Counted from the stretch's first letter, positions 28,404-40,601 are shown. The stretch: DNA of 64,000 nucleotides from Bifidobacterium breve DSM 20213 = JCM 1192 (GCF_001025175.1 NZ_AP012324.1:2046001-2110000), one strand, 5' to 3'. Notes: generated by a model from the sequence alone, not told the origin. Numbers and translations: made by a program.

Positions 28404-28512
28404 GGCTACCGCTGGCGGGAGCTGTCGAACGAAGTGAGACTGAGGGTGGTTGATATCGGAAACTGACCACCCTCAGTCGGCTACGCCGCCAGCTCCCGCC
28501 AGCAGGAGCCAA
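28404..28512. repeat. Composite GC-rich palindromic element (best-preserved copy)
   Basis: GGCTACCGCTGGCGGGAGCTGTCGAACGA...GACTGAGGGTGGT faces ACCACCCTCAGTCGGC...GCCAGCTCCCGCCAGCAGGAGCC. Each half is about 48 bp, with a small centre. It lies between upp and rlmH. Confidence 0.8.
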
Positions 28513-28529
28513 ATCTATGGAATGACCTT

Positions 28530-29009
28530 ATGCAGATCGACATTATTGCGCCGGGACGCGTGAAGGAACGTTACCTTCGCGATGCCATTGACGAGTACTC
28601 CAAGCGACTCTCGCGCTATTGCAAGCTCAACATCATTGAAGTCGCGGACGAGAAGACGCCCGACCATGCCTCCGAGGGCGTGGATCGCCAAATCAAGGCC
28701 AAAGAAGGCGAGCGCATAGCCAAACATCTGAAGGACGGCGCATTCGTCATTGCCCTTGCCATTAATGGCAAGCAGCTTTCCAGCGAAGAACTGGCCGCGA
28801 AAATCAATGACCTAGGATTGCGCGGTACCAGTCATATTCAGCTGGTTATCGGCGGGTCGATCGGACTCGATGATGCGATCCTACGTCGCGCCGATTTCCT
28901 GCTGAGCTTCTCGAAGATGACGTTTCCACATCAGCTTATGCGCGTGATTCTGCTGGAACAGATCTACCGTGCCTACAAAATCAACGCCGGCGAACCGTAT
29001 CACAAATAA
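28530..29009 (+). CDS. rlmH: 23S rRNA pseudouridine-1915 N3-methyltransferase
   Basis: A 159-aa SPOUT methyltransferase of standard length that modifies helix 69 of 23S rRNA using SAM. Visible features are [18 protein letters not shown], the knot [11 protein letters not shown], and the C-terminal [30 protein letters not shown], which is nearly invariant in the family. Confidence 0.97.
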   Translation: MQIDIIAPGRVKERYLRDAIDEYSKRLSRYCKLNIIEVADEKTPDHASEGVDRQIKAKEGERIAKHLKDGAFVIALAINGKQLSSEELAAKINDLGLRGTSHIQLVIGGSIGLDDAILRRADFLLSFSKMTFPHQLMRVILLEQIYRAYKINAGEPYHK

Positions 29010-29016
29010 TCACTGT

Positions 29017-29043
29017 CTTGGCTCCCCTCAGGGGGGAGCCAAG
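29017..29043. terminator. Bidirectional terminator, rlmH / GlpQ-like gene
   Basis: CTTGGCTCCCC-TCAGG-GGGGAGCCAAG forms an 11-bp stem between convergent genes. The GGCTCCCC arm is the same module as in the palindromic repeats. Confidence 0.75.
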
Positions 29044-29051
29044 TTGCTTGC

Positions 29052-30161
29052 TCACACCTCGTCGGGTACAAACGCCTCGAAGATGTGACGGTCGAAATAC
29101 GGCTCACATTGAGCAAGCTCCTCACTGGAACGCACGGTCCAGGAAACCGCCGTGGCGCCCATCGAGCGAGCGAGCTTGACCTGCGGCGAAGCACCACCAG
29201 TCCAGTCATACGCCACAAAATCAGGACGAGACAACCAATTAAACGCCAGCAGTCCGGCAGTCCATTCAGCCGCACCATGCTTATCCAGCTTTGCCGGCCA
29301 GCTCAACTGGCCACGGCACACCTCAGGATGATGCTCCTTGTACCAGTTCACCGCACCCGGGTGGAAGGACTCGACCACGTAAGGCCCGTCATACGCCTCG
29401 AGCAACGCATGACCCTTTTCCATCAGCTCTTCGCTGCGCTCGTCCCATGCACGATTATTGCTGAACTTGTATTCCACAATCAGCGGCGCACGACCGGCCA
29501 CCACGTCCAAAACATCAGAGAACAGCGGCACATGCTGGTAATAGTCTTCCGGGGCTGCGGACGGCGTGACGACCAGAGGCGGATTCTCGCCGGCACCTGG
29601 CAGAGGCTCAGCCTTGAGATCGCCGGACTTACCGTTCGGGAACAGCGGGATGCGGGTGAGCTCGTCGTAGGTCAAGTCCTCAATCAACCGCGAATCTCCG
29701 GCCACACGCAGCAAATCAGCATCATGCACCACAACCACTTGGCCATCCAGCGTAAGTTGCACGTCAAGTTCTATGCCATAGCCGGCCTCGCACGCGGCAG
29801 CGAATGCAGCCAAGGAATTCTCAGGCGCAATCGGACCAGTTGTATCCGCACTGCCATAGCCCGCCTTGATGGCCATGGCACGAGCGAGTGCCACATAATC
29901 GTCGTTTTCAGCGATGGATTGCCCCGTGGTATCGGACTGGGCGCTGACGGGATTGTCACCGGCGTAGTCCGCGATATCGGCAACATTCACCAAGCCGGAA
30001 CCGGCATCATGCAGACCGCGATGCGCATACCAGACCTCGGGAATCGAGGGTACGAAATTGCGGCGCTTGTCATTGAATGTGCGCGGGGCCACGGCCCACA
30101 CTGCGGCACCTGCGGCGGCCACGCCGGCCAGTACCACGTTTCTCCAGAGCTTCGACGACAT
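29052..30161 (-). CDS. Glycerophosphodiester phosphodiesterase family protein
   Basis: A 369-aa GDPD-fold protein. Its N-terminal hydrophobic stretch (NVVLAGVAAAGAAVWAVA) probably anchors it in the membrane. The catalytic pieces WYAHRGLHD, APENSLAAF, GIELDVQLTLDGQVVVVHDADLLR and IVEYKF match the HRG...PEN...ExD...HD pattern. A roughly 35-residue insertion after AHRGLH is rich in Asp and Asn. It follows gluQRS by 25 bp on the same strand. Confidence 0.88.
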   Translation of the reverse strand: MSSKLWRNVVLAGVAAAGAAVWAVAPRTFNDKRRNFVPSIPEVWYAHRGLHDAGSGLVNVADIADYAGDNPVSAQSDTTGQSIAENDDYVALARAMAIKAGYGSADTTGPIAPENSLAAFAAACEAGYGIELDVQLTLDGQVVVVHDADLLRVAGDSRLIEDLTYDELTRIPLFPNGKSGDLKAEPLPGAGENPPLVVTPSAAPEDYYQHVPLFSDVLDVVAGRAPLIVEYKFSNNRAWDERSEELMEKGHALLEAYDGPYVVESFHPGAVNWYKEHHPEVCRGQLSWPAKLDKHGAAEWTAGLLAFNWLSRPDFVAYDWTGGASPQVKLARSMGATAVSWTVRSSEELAQCEPYFDRHIFEAFVPDEV

Positions 30162-30186
30162 TTGAATCCTTCCTGTTGGACTGCCT

Positions 30187-31284
30187 CTAGCCTAACGCTT
30201 CTGCCAGCCATTGTGGAGTGGTTGGATCATCCGGCTTCAACGCACGGTCAGGGTGATTGGCGCGCAGCGGCTCCCAACTGAAATCGGCCAACAGATCGGC
30301 GGGTTTGCAAGGGATTGGAGCGGATTGTAAACGTAACAGCCAAGCACAATAGCCAATGATTTGTTCAGGGGTCACGCCACGGGCTCGCAGGGCTCCCATA
30401 TCCAGAGAACGTTCGCGCTTGGCTAAACGCCGACCGGCCGCGTTGTCGATGAGGGGCAAATGCACATACTTCGGGTGTTCGGCAGATACTCGTGCATCGC
30501 TCGCACACTCCGGCCGGAATCCTCCGGCCAGCAGGCATTGGCGAATCCACATCTGCAATGCAGTGGAGCGTAGCAAATCACGGCCACGCACGATGTCGTC
30601 AACGCCCATATCCAAATCATCCACAACCACAACAAGCTGATAGCCGAACAGTCCATCAGCTCGGCGAATCACCGAATCGCCCACTTCATGAGGCAAATCG
30701 TAATGCTGTGGACCGTAAACACAATCATCAAAACTTGTAATACAGTCGGCAATTCCATCGCCACGCACGGGCGTTGACGCTTCCGATGACGTATATAGGT
30801 TCGCAAACGGGCCGTCCGACATTGCCCTCGGTTCTGGCATGGCGATGCGAACGGAGTGCTGGTCGCCGCGAGCTAGTCGGGAATGCACCTCGCCGGGATG
30901 ATTGCGAAGCAAATGACGGCAGGTGCCGGGATAGACCATGAAACCGTCGCCTTCGTTGGGGGCGGAAGCCGCACGGATATCGGCACGCGAGCAGAAGCAG
31001 GGATATAGCACGCCTCGCGAGCGCAAGCACTCCAATGCATATTCGTAGCGTTCTGTGCGTTGGGACTGGAATATCGGCTCGCCGTCCCAGTCAAGGCCCA
31101 GCCAACGGAGATCATCCAGCATGAGCCGATCGGCACCGGCAATCACGCGCGGCTTATCCACGTCTTCGATGCGCATCAGCATGCGGTCACCACGAGAGCG
31201 GGCCGAAAGCCATGCGGCCAGCATGGCATACACGTTGCCGATATGCATGCGTCCCGATGGTGTCGGCGCAAATCGTCCGGTCAC
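30187..31284 (-). CDS. gluQ: Glutamyl-Q tRNA(Asp) synthetase-like protein
   Basis: A 365-aa truncated class-I glutamyl-tRNA synthetase paralogue without an anticodon-binding domain. Visible are [22 protein letters not shown] (HIGH equivalent), [10 protein letters not shown], the zinc-type CFC...TCR pair and a degenerate KMSKS region ([10 protein letters not shown]). In other bacteria such proteins glutamylate queuosine in tRNA-Asp. Somewhat longer than the usual 300 aa. Confidence 0.88.
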   Translation of the reverse strand: MTGRFAPTPSGRMHIGNVYAMLAAWLSARSRGDRMLMRIEDVDKPRVIAGADRLMLDDLRWLGLDWDGEPIFQSQRTERYEYALECLRSRGVLYPCFCSRADIRAASAPNEGDGFMVYPGTCRHLLRNHPGEVHSRLARGDQHSVRIAMPEPRAMSDGPFANLYTSSEASTPVRGDGIADCITSFDDCVYGPQHYDLPHEVGDSVIRRADGLFGYQLVVVVDDLDMGVDDIVRGRDLLRSTALQMWIRQCLLAGGFRPECASDARVSAEHPKYVHLPLIDNAAGRRLAKRERSLDMGALRARGVTPEQIIGYCAWLLRLQSAPIPCKPADLLADFSWEPLRANHPDRALKPDDPTTPQWLAEALG

Positions 31285-31390
31285 TAGCCCTCCCTTCGTC
31301 CGCCAACACTCACTTTCCTACCATATGCAGCAGTAAACACCTTGATATCACGGTTCTTCCACTCTCGGGAAACGCAATTGAGAGGGACCG

Positions 31391-31606
31391 GGAAGATACT
31401 TCCGTTTCGAGGGGCTGATTTCGATGTTGCGGGAGGTCTACTTCCGTTTCAAGGGGCTGGCAGCCAAGTAGGTAAGGCCCCAAAACGGCGGAATGGCGTT
31501 GCCATAAAGCCACTGATACTTGCGGTTCAATGGATGAGCAGCCCCTCGAAATGGAAGTAGACCTCCGAAAGAGGGCAAATCAGCCCCTCGAAATCGAGAT
31601 AGACCC
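31391..31606. repeat. Large imperfect inverted repeat with internal duplication
   Basis: Left arm 31391-31459 and right arm 31539-31606 are complementary with few mismatches (GGAGGTCTACTTCC...AAGGGGCTG versus CAGCCCCTCGAAAT...TAGACCTCC). Each arm contains the module ACTTCCRTTTCGAGGGGCTG twice. The 80-bp centre has no ORF. Lies in the 467-bp gap between gluQ and clpB, before another palindromic element. Confidence 0.7.
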
Positions 31607-31694
31607 ACAAAGACGAAAAGGTGGGTATGACCGCTGCCATCCCCACCTGTTTAAGAGATTTTGCAGAGAAAAACCACTGTTGCGAAGCCGCCCG

Positions 31695-31744
31695 AACTCC
31701 CCTCAGTCAGCTTCGCTGACAGCTCCCCTCGGAGAGGGGAGCCA
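31695..31744. repeat. Half-element of the palindromic repeat family, clpB terminator
   Basis: CTCCCCTCAGTCAGCTTCGCTGACAG then CTCCCCTCGGAGAGGGGAG: two consecutive hairpins immediately downstream of clpB (reverse strand). Probably acts as its terminator. Confidence 0.75.
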
Positions 31745-31751
31745 GTGATTG

Positions 31752-34421
<2,670 letters not shown>

Positions 34422-34541
34422 ATCGTATTCCTCCATGTCATGCGTTCCGCTGCGTCTCGTCTTGAGGTTTCGCACGCTCTGCGAGCGCCGTAGCAGACCG
34501 CAATGTGTCGTTATCTGATATGCTCAACCGACCTGACGCCT

Positions 34542-34577
34542 ATTCTATTCCCAAAAGTTGAGTGTAAGTGACTCAAG
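34542..34577 (-). promoter_or_regulatory. HAIR (HspR-binding) site upstream of clpB
   Basis: GTTGAGT-N7-ACTCAAG at 34557-34577 matches the actinobacterial HAIR consensus CTTGAGT-N7-ACTCAAG except for one base. A reverse-strand -10 candidate TAGAAT (34542-34547) is adjacent. HspR control of clpB is known in bifidobacteria and Streptomyces. Confidence 0.85.
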
Positions 34578-34657
34578 TTTTGGAACCCGCGCAGGTTTTC
34601 GAGTGAGGAAGGTTAGAGACGGCGCCAGAAATGGTTAAAAATTGGCCTGTTTTGGGG

Positions 34658-34712
34658 TTGACCACTCTCAGTCCGCTTCCGCAGACAGCTCTCACCAGCG
34701 GGAGCAAGCCTA
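34658..34712. repeat. Half-element of the palindromic repeat family
   Basis: GACCACTCTCAGTCCGCTTCCGCAGACAG then CTCTCACCAGCGGGAGC. It follows the same TCAGTC...GACAGCTC...GGGAGC module order as the elements at 28.4 and 31.7 kb. In the 423-bp clpB / AEC-transporter gap. Confidence 0.65.
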
Positions 34713-34844
34713 GACGGGCGTCCACAATATGCGCCGGGAGGCGAAATATGCCCCGCGACACTCCTATACTCGCACTCGGTTTGTTGTGCGCTTGAACCGC
34801 TCCCCGACTACTGCGGCTAGCGCGTTGTGGGATAAGAGAAGAAC

Positions 34845-35774
34845 ATGATTTTCCAAGCCGGTTCGCTACTGCTCGTTATTATCGGCGCCTACGCACTCAA
34901 GCACGTCCATATTTTCGATGAACGCGATTACAGGGTTGTTCAAGGACTGGTGTTCAACCTCACGCTGCCGTGCGCGATTATCCTGTCGTTCGCCACTAAC
35001 AAGCACGATATGCGCATGCTGTGGATTGTGCTGTTCGGCTTCTTCGCCTGCGCGATTCCGCTGTTCATCGTGTATATCGGATCGCGTGGCGACGAGAAGA
35101 ACTACCGCGCCTTCCAAATGCTCAACGCCTCGGGACTGAATCTCGGCGCGTTCTGTCTGCCGGTGGTGCAGACCTTTATGGGTGCATCCGCTGGCTTGCC
35201 GATCATCATGCTCGATATCGGCAACGCCACCGTGGCCACGGCAGGTTCACTGACCATCACGCGCACGCTGCTGCATATGGACGAGAACTTCAAATCGCTG
35301 CCGCTTATCCTGCGCCTGCGCAACATTGCCCGTGATTTTCTGAGTTCGATTTCGTTCGACATCTACATGCTGATGCTGGTGTTCATGTTCCTGCACATCA
35401 CGATTCCGCAGCCTATCGTCACAATCATTACGCCATTTGCCAACGCGAACGCTTTCTGCGCCATGGCGATGATCGGACTCATGATGGAGATTCCAGACAA
35501 CCGTAAAGACAAGGTGGAGCTGGGCAAGGTAATCACCTGGCGTATGGTGTTCGGCGCAATTATCGCCGTAGCGGCATGGTTCCTGCTGCCGTTTGACATG
35601 AGAATCCGCGAAATCATCGTGCTGGGCTCCTTTGCCCCAATCACGATTTTCTCGACCAAGTTCACCGATTCGTTGACCGGCAATGCCAAGCTCGCCGGCT
35701 TCTCATTAACAGTGACGGCCATCATCAGCTTGGCGGTGATGACCGTCTTGCACGCGCTTCTACCGGGAGCGTAA
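34845..35774 (+). CDS. AEC-family transporter (auxin efflux carrier type)
   Basis: A 309-aa integral membrane protein with about ten hydrophobic segments, in two five-segment halves (IFQAGSLLLVIIGAYALKH...; LSSISFDIYMLMLVFMFLHI...). Visible family features are the GLVFNLTLPCAIILSF helix and the late LGSFAPITIFSTKFT. Bacterial relatives carry malate or other organic acids. GAGAAGAAC precedes the ATG. Substrate unknown. Confidence 0.8.
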   Translation: MIFQAGSLLLVIIGAYALKHVHIFDERDYRVVQGLVFNLTLPCAIILSFATNKHDMRMLWIVLFGFFACAIPLFIVYIGSRGDEKNYRAFQMLNASGLNLGAFCLPVVQTFMGASAGLPIIMLDIGNATVATAGSLTITRTLLHMDENFKSLPLILRLRNIARDFLSSISFDIYMLMLVFMFLHITIPQPIVTIITPFANANAFCAMAMIGLMMEIPDNRKDKVELGKVITWRMVFGAIIAVAAWFLLPFDMRIREIIVLGSFAPITIFSTKFTDSLTGNAKLAGFSLTVTAIISLAVMTVLHALLPGA

Positions 35775-35781
35775 GGCGCGT

Positions 35782-35812
35782 TCTTGGCTCCCCTCTCCGA
35801 GGGGAGCCAGAA
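35782..35812. terminator. Bidirectional terminator, AEC transporter / FAH-family gene
   Basis: TTCTTGGCTCCCCTC-TCC-GAGGGGAGCCAGAA: a 14-bp stem with one mismatch between convergent genes. It again uses the GGCTCCCC module. Confidence 0.8.
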
Positions 35813-35816
35813 ACAC

Positions 35817-36638
35817 CTACGCCCGCACAATCACGTTGCGCAGATCGCCAATACCCTCGACGTGCACAATGGTCTCGTCACCGGGATCAAGATGACCGGA
35901 AGCATTCGGCGTACCGGTCATGATTACGTCGCCGGGCAGCAGTGTGGAGAAGCTGGAGATTGCGGCGATCTGCTCAGGGATGCCGTGAATCAGGTTTGCG
36001 GTAGTACCGGATGCCATCGGCACGTCCTCGCCGTTCAGCGTGAACGAAATCTCGGCGTCCTTCCAATTCAGGTCATCGCGCATCACAATCCACGGGCCGA
36101 GCGGGCAGGAGGTATCGAATCCCTTGGCTCGCGTCCATGTGGGATCGATGCCCTGCAGGTCGCGCAGCGTCACGTCGTTCACGCAGGTGAAGCCAAGCAC
36201 GTAATCCATTGCGTTCTCAACGGATACGTTCTTGGCAATACGACCCATCACCACGGCCACTTCCGGCTCGAAGTTCATGTCCTTGGAGCAGGCCGGGTAC
36301 ACGATCGGATCATCGGGGCCAATCACCGAGGTGGACGGCTTGGTGAAAATCACCATGTTCTCAGGCGCATGGGCGATTTCCGAATGGCCGGCCTCGTGCA
36401 TGAACTGGGCGTGCGCCTCATAGTTCTTGGCCAGACCGTAGACCTTGGAAGGAATCACTGGAGAAAGTAGGCGGATGCCATCGCCATCAACCGGGTAACG
36501 ATTACCGGTAGGAGTGACTTGGCCGCCGGCCAGCGGATGACCGTCCAGCTCGATGAGGTAGTCCTTGCCGTCCGTTTCGTCCTTCTGCACGAAGGCGTAG
36601 CGCGGCGAATCATTCAAAGAAAAACGTGCGAGTCTCAT
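35817..36638 (-). CDS. Fumarylacetoacetate hydrolase (FAH) family protein
   Basis: A 273-aa enzyme. The metal-binding region reads FEPEVAVVMGRIAKNV and GFTCVNDVTLRDLQ, and the end LLPGDVIMTGTPNASGHLDPGD is typical of FAH-fold hydrolases/decarboxylases acting on 2-oxo or acylpyruvate compounds. ATG 36638 (MRLARFSLND) has GGAG upstream. No pathway partner is nearby, so an acylpyruvase or oxaloacetate decarboxylase role is only possible. Confidence 0.85.
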   Translation of the reverse strand: MRLARFSLNDSPRYAFVQKDETDGKDYLIELDGHPLAGGQVTPTGNRYPVDGDGIRLLSPVIPSKVYGLAKNYEAHAQFMHEAGHSEIAHAPENMVIFTKPSTSVIGPDDPIVYPACSKDMNFEPEVAVVMGRIAKNVSVENAMDYVLGFTCVNDVTLRDLQGIDPTWTRAKGFDTSCPLGPWIVMRDDLNWKDAEISFTLNGEDVPMASGTTANLIHGIPEQIAAISSFSTLLPGDVIMTGTPNASGHLDPGDETIVHVEGIGDLRNVIVRA

Positions 36639-36727
36639 GACTCCAAGACTACGCCCAGCCCGCGCCCGGCAACGACTATTCCTCTCACGGCCGGTCAATG
36701 CCACGCCGCAGGAATCTCATCACCTAT

Positions 36728-37453
36728 TCATTCGCTGATGGAAACCGCTGGAGAGTAGACGGTAAAAGCAGGGGACCATTCCGACACGCCATTCAGCTGC
36801 TCAAGCGCACGATCCAAATCATCGATATCGATATCGCCAGAATCGTCGTAGTCGTACTGGCCGTCATAATAGTACGAATCATACTGATCGTCCATGTCGT
36901 CGTATCTGCTGTATGAATAATCCGACCGCAAATCATTCGTCACGGCATCGACCATACCCGAAAAGAGACCGACGATAATCATCACAATCATCAGCAGATA
37001 GATGCCCAGCTTTGCCACGCTGATGATGATGCCCGCAATGGCCAAGCCTTTGCCTTTGCCGTCCTGCCGTTTGATCTGGTTCAAGCCGATGATGCTGAAA
37101 ATCAAACCGATGATTGAGGTAAAGAACGAGCAGACAAAGCCCGCAATGGCAAACCCGTTGTACTGCTGATTGGCCGCTGGGGGCATGTAGCCATACTGCT
37201 GGGCATAGGGCTGGCTGTAGTTCGGATTGTACTGCTGCCCATACGGCGTTCCGCCTTGAGCGTACGGATTGTACGGTGTCTGCGGAGGCACGGAACCGCC
37301 ACCAGGATAAGTATCATTGGGCTGCTGGGATCCAGCCTCGCCGGATGGATTTGCAGCACCCGAATCGGATTCAGATGAAGGCGCCGGAGCCTGCTCGGGC
37401 TGCCACGGCGACTGCCCCGAACCGGCATAAGGATTGGTGTTGGAATCAGTCAT
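36728..37453 (-). CDS. DUF4190-domain membrane protein with Pro/Gln/Tyr-rich head
   Basis: A 241-aa protein. The first 90 residues are Pro/Gly/Gln/Tyr-rich and presumably cytoplasmic. Two DUF4190-type segments follow (NGFAIAGFVCSFFTSIIGLIFSIIGLNQIKRQDGKGKGLAIAGIIISVAKLGIYLLMIV). The C-terminal tail is Asp/Tyr-rich (DDMDDQYDSYYYDGQYDYDDSGD). A septation or envelope role is often proposed for such proteins but is not shown here. Confidence 0.75.
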   Translation of the reverse strand: MTDSNTNPYAGSGQSPWQPEQAPAPSSESDSGAANPSGEAGSQQPNDTYPGGGSVPPQTPYNPYAQGGTPYGQQYNPNYSQPYAQQYGYMPPAANQQYNGFAIAGFVCSFFTSIIGLIFSIIGLNQIKRQDGKGKGLAIAGIIISVAKLGIYLLMIVMIIVGLFSGMVDAVTNDLRSDYSYSRYDDMDDQYDSYYYDGQYDYDDSGDIDIDDLDRALEQLNGVSEWSPAFTVYSPAVSISE

Positions 37454-37605
37454 AGCCTCTGCTCCTTCAGCTTGCGCACGCCTCGCGATGAGGCATGACT
37501 TTCATTCTATCCCCAGTGACAATCGTAACGAAAGACGCGCGAGAATACGACATCCCCTTTCTACAGCCCCTAGCAATCGAACTCCTACACGGTTAGACTT
37601 GTGAT

Positions 37606-38541
37606 ATGAGACATCGTCGTTTTGCCATGGTGCTTCTCGTACCGCTGATTGCGCTACTCGCTTCTTGCGGGACGCCCCAATCTGCGCCGACCACTGAACC
37701 AAAAAAGCAGCAATCCTCGCAGACTCCCAAGAGCAACAGCAACACGGATTTCAATCAGCAGAAGACTGTTGTTGATGACCCAACCCAGGGCGACTGGACA
37801 GACGCCTACTCCGGCCCCAGTAATCTGGACGGGGAGCTTGACGAAGCATGGCTGGATTGCGCACCGCACAATGCGCCCGATCCCGAGGCATTCTCCTGGA
37901 AGAGGTCTACAGATCACAGCAAAGTGTGGATGCACGCCACCGAGGGCGGTATGGATGGCTCGTCACAGCGCTCCTGCATGGCCGATGAACTGGATATTGC
38001 GGACACCGCAGATCTCAGCGACTCGTGGACTGTGACGTCGCTGGGAGATTATGACCGTTATCAGAAGCACAGCGGCAACGTCATTAATATCGTCTGGCAA
38101 TACAGCGACGCAGTCAAAAAGTCGCTCACCATGGAATCTGATTCGTATCGCGTCACCTTGCCCTACTCGTGGCACAACAAAATCACCACCTCGGTGGACG
38201 GCAGCACCATCACCGTCACCGACCGAGAACACCCGAAATATGCGCTATGCACGTTCCAAGTCTCGGATTCCAGCAACGCCGGAGACATAGGTACCAGCCT
38301 CATCCAGAAATATCAGGCTGGCAACACCCCCGTGCAGATGTGGGCCACACGATGGGCATTTGTCGCCGCCTCCGACCCGGCCTCCATTTCGGCGGACGAT
38401 GCTGAAGACGTTACCGATCTGCAAACCGGAGGCACCGTTGAATATGACTCCATCTCCGCCCAGATTCGTGCCGGAGACACCTCAGGCGTATTCGCCATAG
38501 ACGACTACCTCAAAGCGCACATCGCCGTCAGCGGTTTGTAG
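37606..38541 (+). CDS. Lipoprotein of unknown function (intact paralogue)
   Basis: A 311-aa protein with signal peptide RHRRFAMVLLVPLIALLASC and lipobox LASC, a 30-residue Ser/Gln/Lys linker, then a single folded domain (GDWTDAYSGPSNLDGELDEAWLDC...). Several Cys and Trp residues suggest disulfides. TAGACT about 12 bp before the ATG suggests a leaderless transcript. A close but broken paralogue lies at 50937-51891. I do not recognise the family. It precedes glf convergently. Confidence 0.75.
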   Translation: MRHRRFAMVLLVPLIALLASCGTPQSAPTTEPKKQQSSQTPKSNSNTDFNQQKTVVDDPTQGDWTDAYSGPSNLDGELDEAWLDCAPHNAPDPEAFSWKRSTDHSKVWMHATEGGMDGSSQRSCMADELDIADTADLSDSWTVTSLGDYDRYQKHSGNVINIVWQYSDAVKKSLTMESDSYRVTLPYSWHNKITTSVDGSTITVTDREHPKYALCTFQVSDSSNAGDIGTSLIQKYQAGNTPVQMWATRWAFVAASDPASISADDAEDVTDLQTGGTVEYDSISAQIRAGDTSGVFAIDDYLKAHIAVSGL

Positions 38542-38558
38542 TCACCCCAAAGAATCAA

Positions 38559-38613
38559 CAAGTCCGAAGCCGTCATGATTATCGTTGGCATAATCATGAC
38601 GGCTTCGGACTTG
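38559..38613. terminator. 24-bp perfect inverted repeat between lipoprotein gene and glf
   Basis: Arms 38559-38582 and 38590-38613 (core AAGTCCGAAGCCGTCATG / CATGACGGCTTCGGACTT) with a 7-nt loop CGTTGGC. A further CCCCAA/TTGGGG pair lies outside. Serves both convergent genes. Confidence 0.85.
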
Positions 38614-38648
38614 GGGTTGGATTCGTTGCGTAATCGCGCAATCGGCTG

Positions 38649-39845
38649 TTACTTGGCCAGCAGCGGTGCGACCCGCTCCTCGTAAGCGGTGAGGGCGGTG
38701 TCGATCACGTTGTGCATGTCGTAGTACTTGTAAGTGCCGAGGCGGCCGCCGAACACGGTGTTCGGCTCGGCCTTGGCCTTGGCCTCGTACTGGGCGTACA
38801 GCGCCTTGTCCGCGTCGGTGTTGACCGGGTAGTACGGCTCGTCGCCGCGCTCGGCGAAACGGCTGTACTCCTCCCACACCACGGTCCTGTCCGGGTTCTG
38901 GGAGTCGTGGCGCTCCGGGTTGAAGTTCTTGAACTCGATGGCTCGGGTGTAGGGCACGTCCGCGTCGGAGAAGTTCATCACCGGGCATCCGAAGTGGTCG
39001 CCCTCGTCGTAGCGGACCTCCTTGAAGTCCACCGTGCGCCACTTGAGGTCGCCCAGCTCGTAGTCGAAATAGCGGTCCACCGGACCCGTGTACACCACCG
39101 GCACGCCCGCGGCCTTGAGCGCGGTCTTGTTGTACGGCTGGGACTCGTCAAAGAAGTCCACGCCCAGCTCCACGGTGATGCGCGGGTCGTCGATCATGCG
39201 CTCCATCCACTTGGTGTAGCCGTCCGCGGGCAGGCCCTCCCACGTGTCCTTGAAGTAGCGATTGTCGTAGTTGAAGCGCACGGGCAAGCGTTTGATGATG
39301 GCGGCCGGCAGCTCGGAGGGGTCGGTCTGCCACTGCTTGCCGGTGTAGTTCTTGATGAACGCCTCGTACAGCGGGCGGCCGATCAGCTGGATGCCCTTGT
39401 CGTTGAGGTTCTGCGGATCAGTGCCGGCCAGCTCGCCCGCCTGCTCGGCGATGAGCTTCTGCGCCTCGGCCGGCGTGTAGTGGGCATGGAAGAACTGGTT
39501 GATGGTACCCAGGTTGATGGGCAGCGGGTAGACCTCGCCATCGTGCGTGGCGTACACGCGGTGCACATAGTTGGTGAAGCTCGTAAAGCGGTTCACGTAG
39601 TCCCACACACGCTTGTTGGAGGTATGGAACAGATGAGCGCCGTACTTGTGGATCTCCGCGCCCGTCTCCTCATCGATATACGAGTATGCGTTGCCGCCGA
39701 TGTGGTCGCGCACGTCGATGATGTGCACGCGAGCGCCGGTGTGCTCCACCGCCTGCTGCGCCACCGTCAGACCGAACAGGCCTGCGCCAACGATAACGAG
39801 ATCGGGATACTGGGTGGTTTCGGAATTGTTCGGCACACCGGCCAT
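38649..39845 (-). CDS. glf: UDP-galactopyranose mutase
   Basis: A 398-aa flavoenzyme converting UDP-galactopyranose to UDP-galactofuranose for surface glycans. The FAD-binding DLVIVGAGLFGLTVAQQAVE, the substrate region YGAHLFHTSNKRVWDYVNRF, and ...TGPVDRYFDYELGDLKWRTVDF are diagnostic. ATG 39845 (MAGVPNNSE) has AAAGG upstream; the longer frame has no homology. It supplies the donor for galactofuranosyl steps in the polymer locus about 12 kb away. Confidence 0.96.
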   Translation of the reverse strand: MAGVPNNSETTQYPDLVIVGAGLFGLTVAQQAVEHTGARVHIIDVRDHIGGNAYSYIDEETGAEIHKYGAHLFHTSNKRVWDYVNRFTSFTNYVHRVYATHDGEVYPLPINLGTINQFFHAHYTPAEAQKLIAEQAGELAGTDPQNLNDKGIQLIGRPLYEAFIKNYTGKQWQTDPSELPAAIIKRLPVRFNYDNRYFKDTWEGLPADGYTKWMERMIDDPRITVELGVDFFDESQPYNKTALKAAGVPVVYTGPVDRYFDYELGDLKWRTVDFKEVRYDEGDHFGCPVMNFSDADVPYTRAIEFKNFNPERHDSQNPDRTVVWEEYSRFAERGDEPYYPVNTDADKALYAQYEAKAKAEPNTVFGGRLGTYKYYDMHNVIDTALTAYEERVAPLLAK

Positions 39846-40043
39846 AGCAAGCAACCTTTCACAGGTCATGTTCGTTTTACCGAAAACCCATGTTACCCGA
39901 AAGCAAGAAAACAACCAACAAAACCAAGCACACAATAATGCATATCGCCAGCAAAGCAAGCAAGTTTATTTTTTCGAATATTTCGTTTATTATGGTATCC
40001 GAGCAATGCCACAACAATAAAATCCCGACGAAGAGGATAACCA

Positions 40044-40568
40044 ATGAGCACGCGCAGCATCTCAGAGAGCTCCGCGACTTATCTGCCGAACGCAGAAGAC
40101 CGACGACAGCTCATTGACATCAAGGAATCCCTATCCGCCCTCCAGGAAGAAACACAGCAGCTACTCGATAAACAGTTTGATGCCATGGCAGCCCAGAACG
40201 ATTTTCCCGTGGCAATGCTGAAAGTGCCCGGCTCTCCCGACCGTCCGCTGACACCCGAGCTCGCAGACGTGCTGTTCAAAGTTGCCGACCAGCTTTCCCG
40301 AGGCAAGGCTATATTCGTTGCCCCATATGACACCAAACTCACCACGCAGGACGCCGCCGACTATCTCGGCATCTCCCGCCCCACATTGGTAAAACTGCTG
40401 GAGCAAGGCGACATTCCATTCACTCGCGTAGGCAGACATAGGCGAGTTATGCTGTCTGATTTACAGCATTACGCCGTTACGCAGCACGATAAAAACATGC
40501 AGATTTTTGATGCCATCGCCGCAGATGAAGATCCTCGCGCAACACTCGACAACCCGCTGATTTCGTAA
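40044..40568 (+). CDS. Excisionase-type helix-turn-helix antitoxin
   Basis: A 174-aa protein. The C-terminal half has a MerR/excisionase-like HTH (LTTQDAADYLGISRPTLVKLLEQGDIPFTRVGRHRRVMLSDLQHY, about residues 105-150) and an acidic tail. The N-terminal half is a helical partner-binding region. This architecture is typical of the antitoxin paired with PIN-domain toxins in actinobacteria. A remnant of such a toxin follows 33 bp later. The upstream region is strongly AT-rich. Confidence 0.8.
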   Translation: MSTRSISESSATYLPNAEDRRQLIDIKESLSALQEETQQLLDKQFDAMAAQNDFPVAMLKVPGSPDRPLTPELADVLFKVADQLSRGKAIFVAPYDTKLTTQDAADYLGISRPTLVKLLEQGDIPFTRVGRHRRVMLSDLQHYAVTQHDKNMQIFDAIAADEDPRATLDNPLIS

Positions 40569-40601
40569 AGCACCAAGACCAACGGTAAAGGAGCGCGCGA
40601 C

